A stretch of 64,000 nt of DNA from DASUPK01 sp963774305 (GCA_963774305.1 CAVZEM010000007.1:1-64000); one strand, 5' to 3'; counted from the stretch's first letter, positions 49,911 through 58,112 are shown. Notes: a model not told the origin generated them from the letters alone. Numbers and translations are program-made.

Positions 49911-49936
49911 AAGAGCGGCCCTTCGGGGCCGCTCTT
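49911..49936. terminator. Bidirectional hairpin terminator
   Basis: AAGAGCGGCCC pairs perfectly with GGGCCGCTCTT around a TTCG tetraloop. It lies between the convergent zinc-ribbon and polyprenyl-synthase genes, with CTT/AAG at the stem bases giving short T-rich exits both ways. Confidence 0.8.
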
Positions 49937-49939
49937 CGT

Positions 49940-50920
49940 TCAGGAGTACCTCTCGACGACCCCATCGGCGATCATGCCGAGCAGCTCGCGCTCCTCGTCG
50001 GAGAAATCCGGGGAGTCCAGGATCCGCTTGGCGCGGCCGATGCCCTGCTCGGCGCGGTCGCGCACCTCCTCGAGCGCGCTCGTGGCGGCGATCCGATCGC
50101 AGAGCGCCTCCGCCGAGTCTTGATCGAGGCCGCGAAGCTCGGCGGACTCGAGGCCGCGGTCGAGCCGGCGCGCCAGGATCAGTGGGAGGGTCACGGTCCC
50201 GTCGAGCAGATCGGTGCCGCGGGCCTTTCCGGTCCGCTCCGGCGGGCCGGTGACGTCGAGGACGTCGTCGAGCAACTGGAAGGCGAGGCCGATCTCCCGG
50301 CCGAAGGAAGCCAGGTCCTCGGTGCCCGGCCTGCCTGACGAGATGCGGCCGAGCCGGCAGGCGGACTCGAAGAGGCGGGCGGTCTTGAGGGAGCAGCGAT
50401 CCAGATAGCGCTCCTCGGTGATCGAGGTGTCGAAGGCGTCGTGGCGCTGGGCAAGCTCACCCAGGGCCAGGGCGACCGAGGCCGAGCTCAGCTCCGCAAC
50501 CTCCGCCTCGCCCCCGTCGACGGCGAGCTCGGCGAAGGCGCGCGAGAAGAGCAGGTCTCCCACCCCGACCGCGCGGTCCCTGCCCGCGCGCGCTACGACG
50601 GTCGGGCGACCGCGCCGAACCGGCGCGCCGTCGAGCACGTCGTCGTGGACGAGCGTGGCCATATGGACCATCTCCACCGCGGAGGCGACTCGCACGGGCC
50701 GGTCCCCCGCTCCCTCGCCGGCGGCCATCAGGACCAGAATGGGCCGCAGGCGCTTGCCGCCCGCGGTCAAAGTGGCCTCGGCCTCCTCGCCCAACCGCGG
50801 GCCGTAGCCGGCGGAGAGCTCGGCGAGCCGGTCCTCCACCTGGGACATGCGCGCCGGCAGCCAGGCGCTCGCGGCGTCCATCACGGCGGTCACGGGGGGT
50901 GGTACCGAGGATCGAGTCAT
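49940..50920 (-). CDS. Polyprenyl diphosphate synthase, catalytic subunit (heptaprenyl/menaquinone-tail type)
   Basis: Builds the isoprenoid chain, probably the menaquinone side chain given the context. I chose the ATG at 50920 (ATGA overlap with menG), giving 326 residues. First Asp-rich motif HDDVLDGAPVRRG (DDxxD), GGKRLRPILVL before it, KTARLFESACRLG in the middle and second Asp-rich motif FQLLDDVLDV. It shares an operon with menG and qcrABC, and a catalytically dead-looking relative lies at 53955, so a two-subunit enzyme like HepS/HepT is possible. Confidence 0.92.
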   Translation of the reverse strand: MTRSSVPPPVTAVMDAASAWLPARMSQVEDRLAELSAGYGPRLGEEAEATLTAGGKRLRPILVLMAAGEGAGDRPVRVASAVEMVHMATLVHDDVLDGAPVRRGRPTVVARAGRDRAVGVGDLLFSRAFAELAVDGGEAEVAELSSASVALALGELAQRHDAFDTSITEERYLDRCSLKTARLFESACRLGRISSGRPGTEDLASFGREIGLAFQLLDDVLDVTGPPERTGKARGTDLLDGTVTLPLILARRLDRGLESAELRGLDQDSAEALCDRIAATSALEEVRDRAEQGIGRAKRILDSPDFSDEERELLGMIADGVVERYS

Positions 50921-51666
50921 TTGGCCTTGGTCGCGCTGTGGATCGCGATGATCCCCCCCGCCAGGAGAAGCCAGCGGATCTCGGTGAAGCCGGCGGCGTC
51001 GATCATCGCGGCGAGACGCTGCGGCTCGGGGAAGGTCCGGACCGAGTTCGGTAGATAGCTGTAGGCGTCGGAGTCCCCCGCCAGCGACCCGATCACCGGA
51101 ACCAACCGGTCGAACCAGAGTGAGTAGAAGCTCGCCAGCGGCTCTCGGTGAGGCCGAGTGATCTCGAGGATCACGAGGCGGCCGCCGGGACGAAGCACAC
51201 GCGCCATCTCGGCGAGTCCCCGCTCGAGGTCGGCGAGGTTGCGGGCTCCGAAGCCGATCGTAACGGCGTCGAAGCTGGCGTCCCCGTAGGGAAGATCGAG
51301 GGCGTCCGCCCAGCCGAATTCGACCGGCAGACCCTCCTCGCCGCTCTTTCGCCGCGCGAGCTCGAGCATCGGCTCGGAGAAGTCGCTGCCGACGACGCGG
51401 CCATCGGGACCTATCCTGCGCCTCAATTCGAGGGCCAGGTCCCCCGTCCCGCAGCAGATGTCGAGCGCGTCCGAGCCTGGCCCGACCTGTGCCCGGTCGA
51501 CCGCCCGCTGGCGCCACTCATGGTGGAGCCCGGCGGTCATCGCCGAGTTCATCAGGTCGTACACGCCGGCGATCCGGTCGAACATCCCGCGGACCTCGGT
51601 CGCGAACTCCTCGGAATCGCGGCTCGGCACGCCGCTCCCGGCCTCGGTGCCGGACGAGACACTCAT
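50917..51666 (-). CDS. menG: Demethylmenaquinone methyltransferase
   Basis: UbiE/MenG-family methyltransferase making the final C-methylation of menaquinone. 249 residues: VRGMFDRIAGVYDLMNSAMT near the N-terminus is the family's first signature, DALDICCGTGDLALEL is SAM-binding motif I, and GFGARNLADLERGLAEMARV plus PGGRLVILEI follow. TAATCT lies 7 nt before its ATG, so it has its own probable promoter within the respiratory cluster. It overlaps the polyprenyl synthase start by 4 bp. Confidence 0.95.
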   Translation of the reverse strand: MSVSSGTEAGSGVPSRDSEEFATEVRGMFDRIAGVYDLMNSAMTAGLHHEWRQRAVDRAQVGPGSDALDICCGTGDLALELRRRIGPDGRVVGSDFSEPMLELARRKSGEEGLPVEFGWADALDLPYGDASFDAVTIGFGARNLADLERGLAEMARVLRPGGRLVILEITRPHREPLASFYSLWFDRLVPVIGSLAGDSDAYSYLPNSVRTFPEPQRLAAMIDAAGFTEIRWLLLAGGIIAIHSATKAK

Positions 51667-51673
51667 CTGAACG

Positions 51674-51679
51674 AGATTA
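51674..51679 (-). promoter_or_regulatory. -10 box TAATCT, leaderless spacing
   Basis: On the minus strand TAATCT ends 7 nt before the menG ATG at 51666, separating menG and the synthase from qcrC by an independent start. Confidence 0.5.
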
Positions 51680-51760
51680 GGCGATCAGGGTTGCCAAGCC
51701 GGCTGCGCCCAAACCCGGCATGCCCGGACGCGAAGCGGAGGACATGCCGGTTGATGCTGC

Positions 51761-52462
51761 TCAGTTCAGAGACGCGAGGTACGCCGTCAGCGCCTGGAAC
51801 TTGGCCGGCGGCAGGCCCGCGTAGGAGGGCATGATGCTCGGCCCGACCTGGAGCGAGCGCGCGATCGCGTTGCGCGGTACTCGGGCGCCGATCTCCGTCA
51901 GCTCGGGTCCGGGCCCGTCGTTGCCGTTGTCACCGAGCTTGTGGCAGGCCAGGCACCCCGATTGGGCGACCACCTCCTTGCCCGGTTCGAGCGCCGCCGA
52001 GGTCTTCAGGTCCACCTGGCTGGGCGGACCGGCGGTGGCGCCCAGGAAGGTCAGGTAGGCCATTCCGATGATCACCAGGATCCCCGTAGTGGTCGCAATC
52101 GGTCTGCGTTCCGGCCGCCTCTCCGCATTCCGGTCGTAGAACGGCAGTAACAGCAGCAGGACCATGAAGAGCGTCGGAAGGCCGATCGTCGCGATGGGAA
52201 CGGCCCACGGCGGCTTGATCACCCGCAGCAGCTCGAAGAGGAAGAAGAAGTACCACTCGGGTCGTGGCGTGTAGGTGGTGGTCGTCGGGTCGACCTTCGG
52301 CCCCTGCTCCGCGCCCAGGACGATCGCCAGCGCCACGATCACCAGCGCGACGATCAGCATCATCACCGTGTCCTTGAGGACGGCGTACGGGAAGAACGGC
52401 TTGCCCTTCTTCTTCAGGGCCTCGTATCCGCGGAGGTACTCCTCCTTCTCGCGCCGGTTCAC
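51761..52462 (-). CDS. qcrC: Menaquinol:cytochrome c reductase subunit, cytochrome b C-terminal half fused to cytochrome c
   Basis: 233 residues of the Bacillus QcrC layout. The N-terminal 130 residues are a subunit-IV-like cytochrome b C-domain with three helices and the quinol-site motif PEWYFFF; the C-terminal domain is a class I cytochrome c with one haem site CLACH and axial Met likely in SIMPSYAGLP. It should pass electrons from the Rieske protein outward. Start overlaps the qcrB stop by 4 bp. Unlike many high-GC actinobacteria there is no dihaem QcrC. Confidence 0.93.
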   Translation of the reverse strand: MNRREKEEYLRGYEALKKKGKPFFPYAVLKDTVMMLIVALVIVALAIVLGAEQGPKVDPTTTTYTPRPEWYFFFLFELLRVIKPPWAVPIATIGLPTLFMVLLLLLPFYDRNAERRPERRPIATTTGILVIIGMAYLTFLGATAGPPSQVDLKTSAALEPGKEVVAQSGCLACHKLGDNGNDGPGPELTEIGARVPRNAIARSLQVGPSIMPSYAGLPPAKFQALTAYLASLN

Positions 52463-53265
52463 CCGACCTCCTCCTTGCGCAGCGACTTCGGCCGCTCCGC
52501 CTTCATCCAGGGCGGCGCGGTCGTGCCGAGCTTGACGACGAGGTACAGATGCGCCCCGATCAGGGCGATGATCAACCCGGGCACAAGGAGCATGTGAATC
52601 GCGTAGAACCGCGCCAGGGTCGTGGCGCCGATCTCGGGGCCGGCGCGCAGGAAGTCAGCAAGGTACGGACCGAGGACCGGCCCGGTTCCCGTGATGTTGT
52701 TGGCGACGATCGTCGCCCAATAGGAGCGCTGGTCGAAGGGCAGCAGGTAGCCGGTCAGCCCCATCACCAGGGTGAGGATGATCAGCACCACCCCGATCAC
52801 CCAGTTGAGCTCCCGCGGGTACTTGTAGGCGCCGAAGAAGAATGTGCGCCCCATGTGCAGGAAGATGCAGATGATCATCACCGAGGCGCCCCACTTGTGC
52901 ATCCCGCGGACGAACTCCCCCATCCAGACGTCGTTGGTGAGGTGGGTGATCGAGCCGTAGGCCTGGGTCGGCGACGGCGTGTAGTACATCGCCAGAAAGA
53001 CGCCGGTCAGAGCCTGGAAGGTGAAGGCGAAGAGGGTGGCCGAGCCGAGCGTGTAGAACCAGTTGGTCCCCTTCGGCACCTTGCGGAAGAGCATTCCGGT
53101 GAGGAAGCTCGACCCGCCGGTGCGCTCGTCGATCCAGCCGAGGGCATCGCCGCCGGCCTCCTTGGCGACGTCTGCGGGACCGGCACCGTTGCCATTCGCC
53201 CCGTTGGTGCGCTCGCCCGGCTTGGCGGGGCGGCTCAGGGGTCCTGGCTTTGGAAGCTTCGGCAC
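52459..53265 (-). CDS. qcrB: Cytochrome b6-type subunit of menaquinol:cytochrome c reductase
   Basis: 268 residues from the GTG at 53265, chosen because TAGGAGGA precedes it by 6 nt; the open frame extends upstream but without signals. Four helices with paired haem-ligand histidines: GMHKWGASVMIICIFLHMGR and FYAIHMLLVPGLIIALIGAH, plus GYLLPFDQRSYWATIV. It is the split, b6-like N-terminal half, complemented by QcrC. The first 45 residues are a Pro/Gly-rich cytoplasmic extension of unknown purpose. Confidence 0.94.
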   Translation of the reverse strand: MPKLPKPGPLSRPAKPGERTNGANGNGAGPADVAKEAGGDALGWIDERTGGSSFLTGMLFRKVPKGTNWFYTLGSATLFAFTFQALTGVFLAMYYTPSPTQAYGSITHLTNDVWMGEFVRGMHKWGASVMIICIFLHMGRTFFFGAYKYPRELNWVIGVVLIILTLVMGLTGYLLPFDQRSYWATIVANNITGTGPVLGPYLADFLRAGPEIGATTLARFYAIHMLLVPGLIIALIGAHLYLVVKLGTTAPPWMKAERPKSLRKEEVG

Positions 53266-53275
53266 TCGATTCCTC

Positions 53276-53962
53276 CTACGGCGGCGGCGGCACCGAGGGC
53301 CGCGGCGGGTAGAGGTAGTCCCAGACGCCCCCGGTGAACTCACCCGGGTCCCGGGCGCGAACGGGATCGAGGCTGTTGGTGACGCTGTAGCGCGGGCCCA
53401 CCTCGACCTGGCCGTTGGTCACGCGGGTCTGAAAGCGGTCGAGTGGCCGGACCGGAGGGCCGCCGATCCGCTCGCCCAGGAAGCCGTAGACGCCACCGTG
53501 ACATGGGCAGAGGAAGTTGCCCGCCGCTCCGACGAACCGGACCGGGCAGCCGAGGTGCGCGCAGCGGGTTGAGATCGCGATGTACTCGTTCGAGGTCTCG
53601 GGCGGGTACTTGGTCTGGTTCGCGGTGATCGTCGGATTGCCCTGGCGGATGTAGGCGGTGGTCTTGCCCGTCTCGCCGATCCCCTCCACGGCCGTGATCA
53701 CAACGGGCCTGTAGGTGTCCGGCGTGAAGTCCGAGAGCGGGCCGACCGCCTGCCACGGCTCGTCCTCCTGCTCGAAGAGGGGGGCCGCGGCGAAGCCGAT
53801 CGCGGGCAGCACGATCGCGGCCCCGGCGATGCCCCCGATCGCCTGCACGGCGATCGTGAAGGCGGTCCGCCGGTTCATGGACTCGCCCTCGAAGTAGCCC
53901 GCGGGGTCGGGGCTTGGAAGGCCCTTCGGTGCCCCCTGCTTGTCGTTTCCCTCTTCAGCCAC
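53276..53962 (-). CDS. qcrA: Rieske iron-sulfur subunit
   Basis: 228 residues with an N-terminal membrane anchor (RRTAFTIAVQAIGGIAGAAI) preceded by MNRR, a possible but weak twin-arginine context. The [2Fe-2S] site is CAHLGC and CPCHGG, with two Cys and two His ligands, and VYGFLGERIGGPPVRPLDRF follows as the proline loop. It takes electrons from menaquinol. The stop is 11 bp before the qcrB start and its codons form part of qcrB's ribosome-binding site. Confidence 0.94.
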   Translation of the reverse strand: MAEEGNDKQGAPKGLPSPDPAGYFEGESMNRRTAFTIAVQAIGGIAGAAIVLPAIGFAAAPLFEQEDEPWQAVGPLSDFTPDTYRPVVITAVEGIGETGKTTAYIRQGNPTITANQTKYPPETSNEYIAISTRCAHLGCPVRFVGAAGNFLCPCHGGVYGFLGERIGGPPVRPLDRFQTRVTNGQVEVGPRYSVTNSLDPVRARDPGEFTGGVWDYLYPPRPSVPPPP

Positions 53963-54605
53963 GATCTGGGACGTCCTCGGCGGCGAAGCCTATCGAGTCG
54001 GCTGCGAGACCCAGCGCATCGCTCATGCCCGCTTGACGGGCAGTTTTGGTAGCGCTGCCGATGAGCCGATCGGCGGCGCCGGGCTCGGCGCGCCGGATGG
54101 CCTCCTTCGCGCGCTCGTGCTCGTCCGTAGACCCGGCGCCCACGGCGACCGCCGCCGCGAGCCAGAGAGCGCCGGCTACTGCGAGGGTGCTCTGAGCGGA
54201 GCGAGGAGCAACCCGTTGGGTGGTGGTCGAACCGCCCCCGTTCTCGGCGTGGACCTGCGCGGAGAGACTGATCAGGTCGGCCAGCTCCCGGACGGCCTCC
54301 AGGTCCCCGCGCGCGGCGAGCTTCTCCAGCCCGAGGGCGTAGAGGTAGTCGCCGGCGAGCAGCCGGAGGTCCCCGTCGGCGCCCTGGATCAGGCGCGGCT
54401 CCTCGTAATGGAGCAGGTACCCCTCACGGATCGCCTCCACCAGGACGGTGTACTCCTCCGCGGCCTCCGCGGCACGCGGTCCAGAAGCCGCCAGGATGCC
54501 GAGCGCGGGCTCCTCGTCCGTGTCACGGACGTACGGGGTGATCACGTTCTCACCGTCGCGAATGAGCGCCGACAGATCGCCGAGGGAGGTTGAGGTCGAG
54601 GTCAT
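53955..54605 (-). CDS. Polyprenyl-synthase-like protein without Asp-rich motifs (HepS-like candidate)
   Basis: 216 mostly helical residues. LLHYEEPRLIQGADGDLRLL and AGDYLYALGLEKLAARGDLE resemble the middle of trans-prenyltransferases and of HEPPP_synt_1 (HepS) proteins, but no DDxxD is present, so it should be non-catalytic. It heads a run of genes ending in menG and the catalytic polyprenyl synthase, matching the logic of the Bacillus hepS-menG-hepT operon with qcrABC in between. A conserved hypothetical unrelated to prenyl synthesis is the alternative. It overlaps qcrA by 8 bp. Confidence 0.6.
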   Translation of the reverse strand: MTSTSTSLGDLSALIRDGENVITPYVRDTDEEPALGILAASGPRAAEAAEEYTVLVEAIREGYLLHYEEPRLIQGADGDLRLLAGDYLYALGLEKLAARGDLEAVRELADLISLSAQVHAENGGGSTTTQRVAPRSAQSTLAVAGALWLAAAVAVGAGSTDEHERAKEAIRRAEPGAADRLIGSATKTARQAGMSDALGLAADSIGFAAEDVPDRG

Positions 54606-54632
54606 GCGCCAGGCCGAGATTAGAGCGGGCGG

Positions 54633-55862
54633 TCAGGAGATGGCCTGCTGAAACGCCTCCCCGGCGGCCTCGATCGTCCGGTCGATGGAGGCCTCATCGT
54701 GCGCGAGCGAGGGGAACCAGGCCTCGAACTGAGCGGCGGGCGGATAGATCCCGCGCTCGAGCATCGCCCGGCAGAAGCGGCCGTAGGCCTCGGCGTCGCA
54801 GGTCTGGGCGCCGGCGAAGTCGTGCACGGGCTCCGCGGTGAAGAAAACCGTGAGCAGGCCGGGCACGCTCACCACCTGCACGGGGAGATCCCCGGCCGCC
54901 CGCCGCAGCCCGGTCGCGAGGCGGGTGGTGGCCGATTCGATCCCGACATATGCCGCGCCGTCGAGCTTGCGCAGCGTTGCGAGCCCCGCGGCGACCGCGA
55001 GGGGGTTTCCCGACAGCGTCCCCGCCTGGTAGACGTCGCCCGCCGGCGCGATCCGCTCCATCAGCTCGCGCCTTCCGCCGTAGGCGGCGGCCGGCAGCCC
55101 TCCGCCGATCACCTTGCCCATCACTGTCAGGTCCGCCTCGATCCCGAGCAGTTCCTGCGCTCCTCCGCGCGCGACCCGAAAGCCGCTGATCACCTCGTCC
55201 AGGATGAGCAGCGCGCCGGCCTCGGCAGTCGTGTCCCTGATCGCCTCGAGGAAGCCGGGATCGGGCGGAACCACGCCCATGTTCGCGGGGATGGGCTCGG
55301 CGATCACCGCGGCCGGGCGGCCCCTGGAGATCGCCTCCACGACGGCCTCCTCGTCGTTCCAGGGGAGGATCACGGTGTCCGAAGCCTGTGCCTCGGTGAC
55401 GCCCGGGCTCGCCGGAACCCCGGCGGTCGCCAGGCCGGAGCCGCCCTCTGCGAGCAGCCCGTCGACGTGGCCGTGGTAGGCGCCGGCGAACTTCATGATC
55501 GTCGTGCGGCCGGTCGCCGCCCGGGCGAGCCGCAGCGCGGACATCGTCGCCTCGGTGCCAGAGCTGGTCATGCGGACCATCTCGACGCTCGCGAAGCGCT
55601 CGACCACCTCGGCCGCCAGATCCACCTCTCCGGCTGTCGGCGCGCCGTAGCTGGTGCCGTGGGCGGCCGCCTCGCGGACCGCCTCCACGACCAGCGGGTC
55701 GGCGTGCCCGAGGATCAGCGGCCCCCAGGAGGAGACCCAGTCGACGTAGCGGTTGCCGTCGACGTCCCAGATGTATGGGCCCTGGCCTCGCTCGATGAAG
55801 ATCGGATCGCGGCCGATCGACCGCATCGCCCGCACCGGGGAGTTGACCCCTCCGGGCATCAC
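54633..55862 (-). CDS. hemL: Glutamate-1-semialdehyde 2,1-aminomutase
   Basis: PLP enzyme making 5-aminolevulinate for tetrapyrroles. Motifs: GNRYVDWVSSWGPLILGHAD, MTSSGTEATMSALRLARAAT, AGALLILDEVISGFRVARGG and the PLP lysine in LTVMGKVIGGGLPAAAYGG. The first standard start codon is the GTG at 55862, but codons upstream in frame encode SEELYRRALEV, which matches the conserved HemL N-terminus and reaches back to an ATA at 55901 overlapping the previous stop. The real start may therefore be non-canonical, adding 13 residues. Confidence 0.94.
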   Translation of the reverse strand: MMPGGVNSPVRAMRSIGRDPIFIERGQGPYIWDVDGNRYVDWVSSWGPLILGHADPLVVEAVREAAAHGTSYGAPTAGEVDLAAEVVERFASVEMVRMTSSGTEATMSALRLARAATGRTTIMKFAGAYHGHVDGLLAEGGSGLATAGVPASPGVTEAQASDTVILPWNDEEAVVEAISRGRPAAVIAEPIPANMGVVPPDPGFLEAIRDTTAEAGALLILDEVISGFRVARGGAQELLGIEADLTVMGKVIGGGLPAAAYGGRRELMERIAPAGDVYQAGTLSGNPLAVAAGLATLRKLDGAAYVGIESATTRLATGLRRAAGDLPVQVVSVPGLLTVFFTAEPVHDFAGAQTCDAEAYGRFCRAMLERGIYPPAAQFEAWFPSLAHDEASIDRTIEAAGEAFQQAIS

Positions 55863-55897
55863 CTCGAGAGCTCGCCGGTACAGCTCCTCCGACCGGC

Positions 55898-57001
55898 TTA
55901 TGAGTGCTCAGCCTCCCAGCGCGCGTAGTCGTCGGTGAAGTAGTGGAGGCGGATCTTCTTGAACTCGGTCGAGGAATAGAGGACGGCGCGATCATCGCCG
56001 TGCAGGTCGTGCTCGTTCGCGATGCCGTCGAGGATCGCGTCGCACTCCTCCTTGGAGCGCCCATGGGCCATCGTGAAGACGCTGTAGGGCCAGTCGGCGT
56101 AGGTCGGGCGCTGGTAGCAGTGGGAGATCCCGCGGACGGCTGCCATGCGGGCGCCCACGTCCATGATGTTGTCCTCGGGGACCTTCCAGACACCCATGCC
56201 GTTGGCGGAGAAGCCGGCGCGGCGGTGGAAGAGGATCGCGGCCACGCGGCGGAGGATCTTGCGATCGACCATGCCGCGCAGGTGGTCGAGGAACGTATTC
56301 GTGTCCATTCCGACCTCGGCAGCGGCCGCGTCGTACGGGCGGTCGGTGACCTCCATCGGGCCCTGCAGCGCCCGGATCACCGCAACATCGACCTCGTCAT
56401 AGGGCTGGCGCTCGAGCTCGCGGGGCGGAGCCGCCTCGACGGCCGCGGAGAGCTCCTCAGTCCCGCCCTCCATCTCCAGGTTCATGTTGATCTTGAATAG
56501 CTGGAGCGTCGGCAGCTGCCGGATCGACTCGGCGCCGGTCAGGCGCTGCAGGACATCGAGCGTGCCCTGCAGCCCAAGCTCGGAGTCCGGTGGAGTGGCG
56601 ATCGTGAACCAGAGGTTGAACTCGTGGGTTCGCAGGTAGTTGTGGGAGACGCCCGGGTGGGAGTTGATGATCTGCGCGGCCCGGTGCGGGTTCTCGGAGT
56701 CGACCTTGGCGGCGACCAGCATCGAGCTGTAGCCGAGCGCACGCGTGTCGAAGATCGGCGTGATCTCGCGGATGATCCGCTCGTCGAGCAGGCGCTGGGT
56801 GCGGCTCTGCACCTCGCCCGGCTCGAGCTCCGCCTTTGCAGCGACCACCTCGAAAGGCTCCGGCTCGAGCGGGTAGCTCGACTGGAGCAGGTTCATCAGG
56901 TGCTTGTCGGTCTCGTCGAGCGGGACCGCGGCGCCGCCCGCGCGGGAGCGAAGCTTCGGCTTCGCCGTCGCGGTGCTGATCTCGTCCGCGGGCTTGTTCA
57001 A
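55898..57001 (-). CDS. Fused AhbA/AhbB (NirDL)-like siroheme decarboxylase / Lrp-like protein
   Basis: 367 residues from a TTG overlapping the hemB stop. Two similar halves, each with an Asp-rich winged-helix start (ETDKHLMNLLQSSYPLEPEP and DEVDVAVIRALQGPMEVTDR) followed by an AsnC/Lrp-type alpha-beta domain (GYSSMLVAAKV; SANGMGVWKVPEDNIMDVG). The C-terminus KIRLHYFTDDYARWE resembles AhbB/NirL endings. Such pairs decarboxylate siroheme; the usual annotation for relatives is Lrp-family regulator. Its place between hemB and hemL argues for a haem-related role, enzymatic or sensory. Confidence 0.8.
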   Translation of the reverse strand: MNKPADEISTATAKPKLRSRAGGAAVPLDETDKHLMNLLQSSYPLEPEPFEVVAAKAELEPGEVQSRTQRLLDERIIREITPIFDTRALGYSSMLVAAKVDSENPHRAAQIINSHPGVSHNYLRTHEFNLWFTIATPPDSELGLQGTLDVLQRLTGAESIRQLPTLQLFKINMNLEMEGGTEELSAAVEAAPPRELERQPYDEVDVAVIRALQGPMEVTDRPYDAAAAEVGMDTNTFLDHLRGMVDRKILRRVAAILFHRRAGFSANGMGVWKVPEDNIMDVGARMAAVRGISHCYQRPTYADWPYSVFTMAHGRSKEECDAILDGIANEHDLHGDDRAVLYSSTEFKKIRLHYFTDDYARWEAEHS

Positions 57002-57987
57002 CGGCGGGCCGCCTCCGAGGCGAGCCAGGCGGCGGCGTCCTTGGCGAAGTAGGTGATGATCATGTCCGCGCCGGCGCGGCGAATGGCGGTCAGGGACTCC
57101 ATCGCGGCGGCGCGCTCGTCGATCCAGCCGTTGGCGGCGGCCGCCTTCAGCATCGAGTATTCGCCGCCCACGTGGTACGCGGCGAGCGGAGCGCCGGTCG
57201 CCTCCTTCACCCGGTGGATCACGTCGAGGTAGGGCAGCGCCGGCTTCACCATGACGACGTCGGCGCCCTCCTCCAGGTCGAGCTTCGCCTCTCGCACCGC
57301 CTCGTCGGCGTTGGCGGGATTCATCTGGTAGCCCCGCCGGTCGCCGAATTCCGGCGTCGAGCCCGCGGCCTCGCGGAAGGGGCCGTAGAACGCGGACGCG
57401 TACTTGGCGCTGTAGGCGATGATCGGAACGTCGGAGTGGCCCTCCTCGTCGAGCTGGCCGCGGATGGCGCCCACGCGCCCGTCCATCATGTCGCTCGGCG
57501 CGACGGCGTCGGCCCCGGCGTCGGCATGGGAGATGGCGGTCTTGGCCAGGAGCTCGATGGTCAGGTCGTTGTCCACCTCTCCCTCGCGGACGATCCCGCA
57601 GTGGCCGTGCGAGGTGTACTCGCACAGGCATACGTCGGTGATCACGACGATCTCGGGGTGCGCCTCCTTCAGCGCGCGCACGGCCATCTGGACCACGCCC
57701 TCGTCGTCGTAGGCCTCGCTGCCGACCTCGTCCTTGCTCGCCGGGATGCCGAAGAGGAGAACGGCCCTGACTCCGGCCGCTGCGATCTCGGTGACCTCGG
57801 CGACGGCCTCGGAGATCGAGAGCCGTTCCATGCCCGGCATCGACTCGATCGGCTCGCGGACTCCCTCGCCGGCAGTGATGAAGAGCGGCTGGACGAGGTG
57901 GTCGGCCGTCAGGTCCGTCTCGCGGACAAGGTCGCGGAGCGGCTCGGTCCTGCGCAAACGACGGAGTCGGGTGGCTGGGAAGCTCAC
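56998..57987 (-). CDS. hemB: Porphobilinogen synthase
   Basis: Condenses two 5-aminolevulinates. I chose the GTG at 57987, giving 329 residues beginning SFPATRLRRLRRTEPLRDL; an upstream in-frame start lies beyond the promoter. Metal-site DVCLCEYTSHGHCG has the Cys residues of zinc-type enzymes; the two Schiff-base lysines are in IAYSAKYASAFYGP and VVMVKPALPYLDV. TAGAAT ends 7 nt before the GTG, a leaderless arrangement. It is first in the hemB-ahb-hemL run. Confidence 0.95.
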   Translation of the reverse strand: MSFPATRLRRLRRTEPLRDLVRETDLTADHLVQPLFITAGEGVREPIESMPGMERLSISEAVAEVTEIAAAGVRAVLLFGIPASKDEVGSEAYDDEGVVQMAVRALKEAHPEIVVITDVCLCEYTSHGHCGIVREGEVDNDLTIELLAKTAISHADAGADAVAPSDMMDGRVGAIRGQLDEEGHSDVPIIAYSAKYASAFYGPFREAAGSTPEFGDRRGYQMNPANADEAVREAKLDLEEGADVVMVKPALPYLDVIHRVKEATGAPLAAYHVGGEYSMLKAAAANGWIDERAAAMESLTAIRRAGADMIITYFAKDAAAWLASEAARR

Positions 57988-57994
57988 GTAGATG

Positions 57995-58000
57995 ATTCTA
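57995..58000 (-). promoter_or_regulatory. -10 box TAGAAT for hemB, leaderless spacing
   Basis: On the minus strand TAGAAT ends 7 nt before the hemB GTG. A 96-bp inverted-repeat structure begins 17 bp further upstream. Confidence 0.55.
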
Positions 58001-58016
58001 GGGCGGTCCACCAGGC

Positions 58017-58112
58017 GGTCGGCGGGCGGGTCCTGTCGCCACGAGGAATCCGCATCCTGTGGTACAGGCGTGTCCTCGGATGCGGATTCCTCGCGCCGCC
58101 ACCCGCCCGACC
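58017..58112. repeat. Long two-tier inverted repeat upstream of hemB
   Basis: Perfect 16-bp arms at 58042-58057 and 58078-58093 (CGAGGAATCCGCATCC and its complement) flank a 20-nt loop. An outer pair, GGTCGG-GCGGGT at 58017-58031 (with a 3-nt insertion) and ACCCGCCCGACC at 58101-58112, extends the palindrome. It starts 6 nt past the stop of the ABC permease and lies just upstream of the hemB promoter. No T-run follows. It may be a terminator/insulator, an operator array or a small mobile-element remnant. Confidence 0.75.

Noticed and set aside
51717..51760. Extra gene or attenuator between menG and qcrC
   Set aside because: Too short, with no convincing hairpin or frame; menG simply has its own -10 box.
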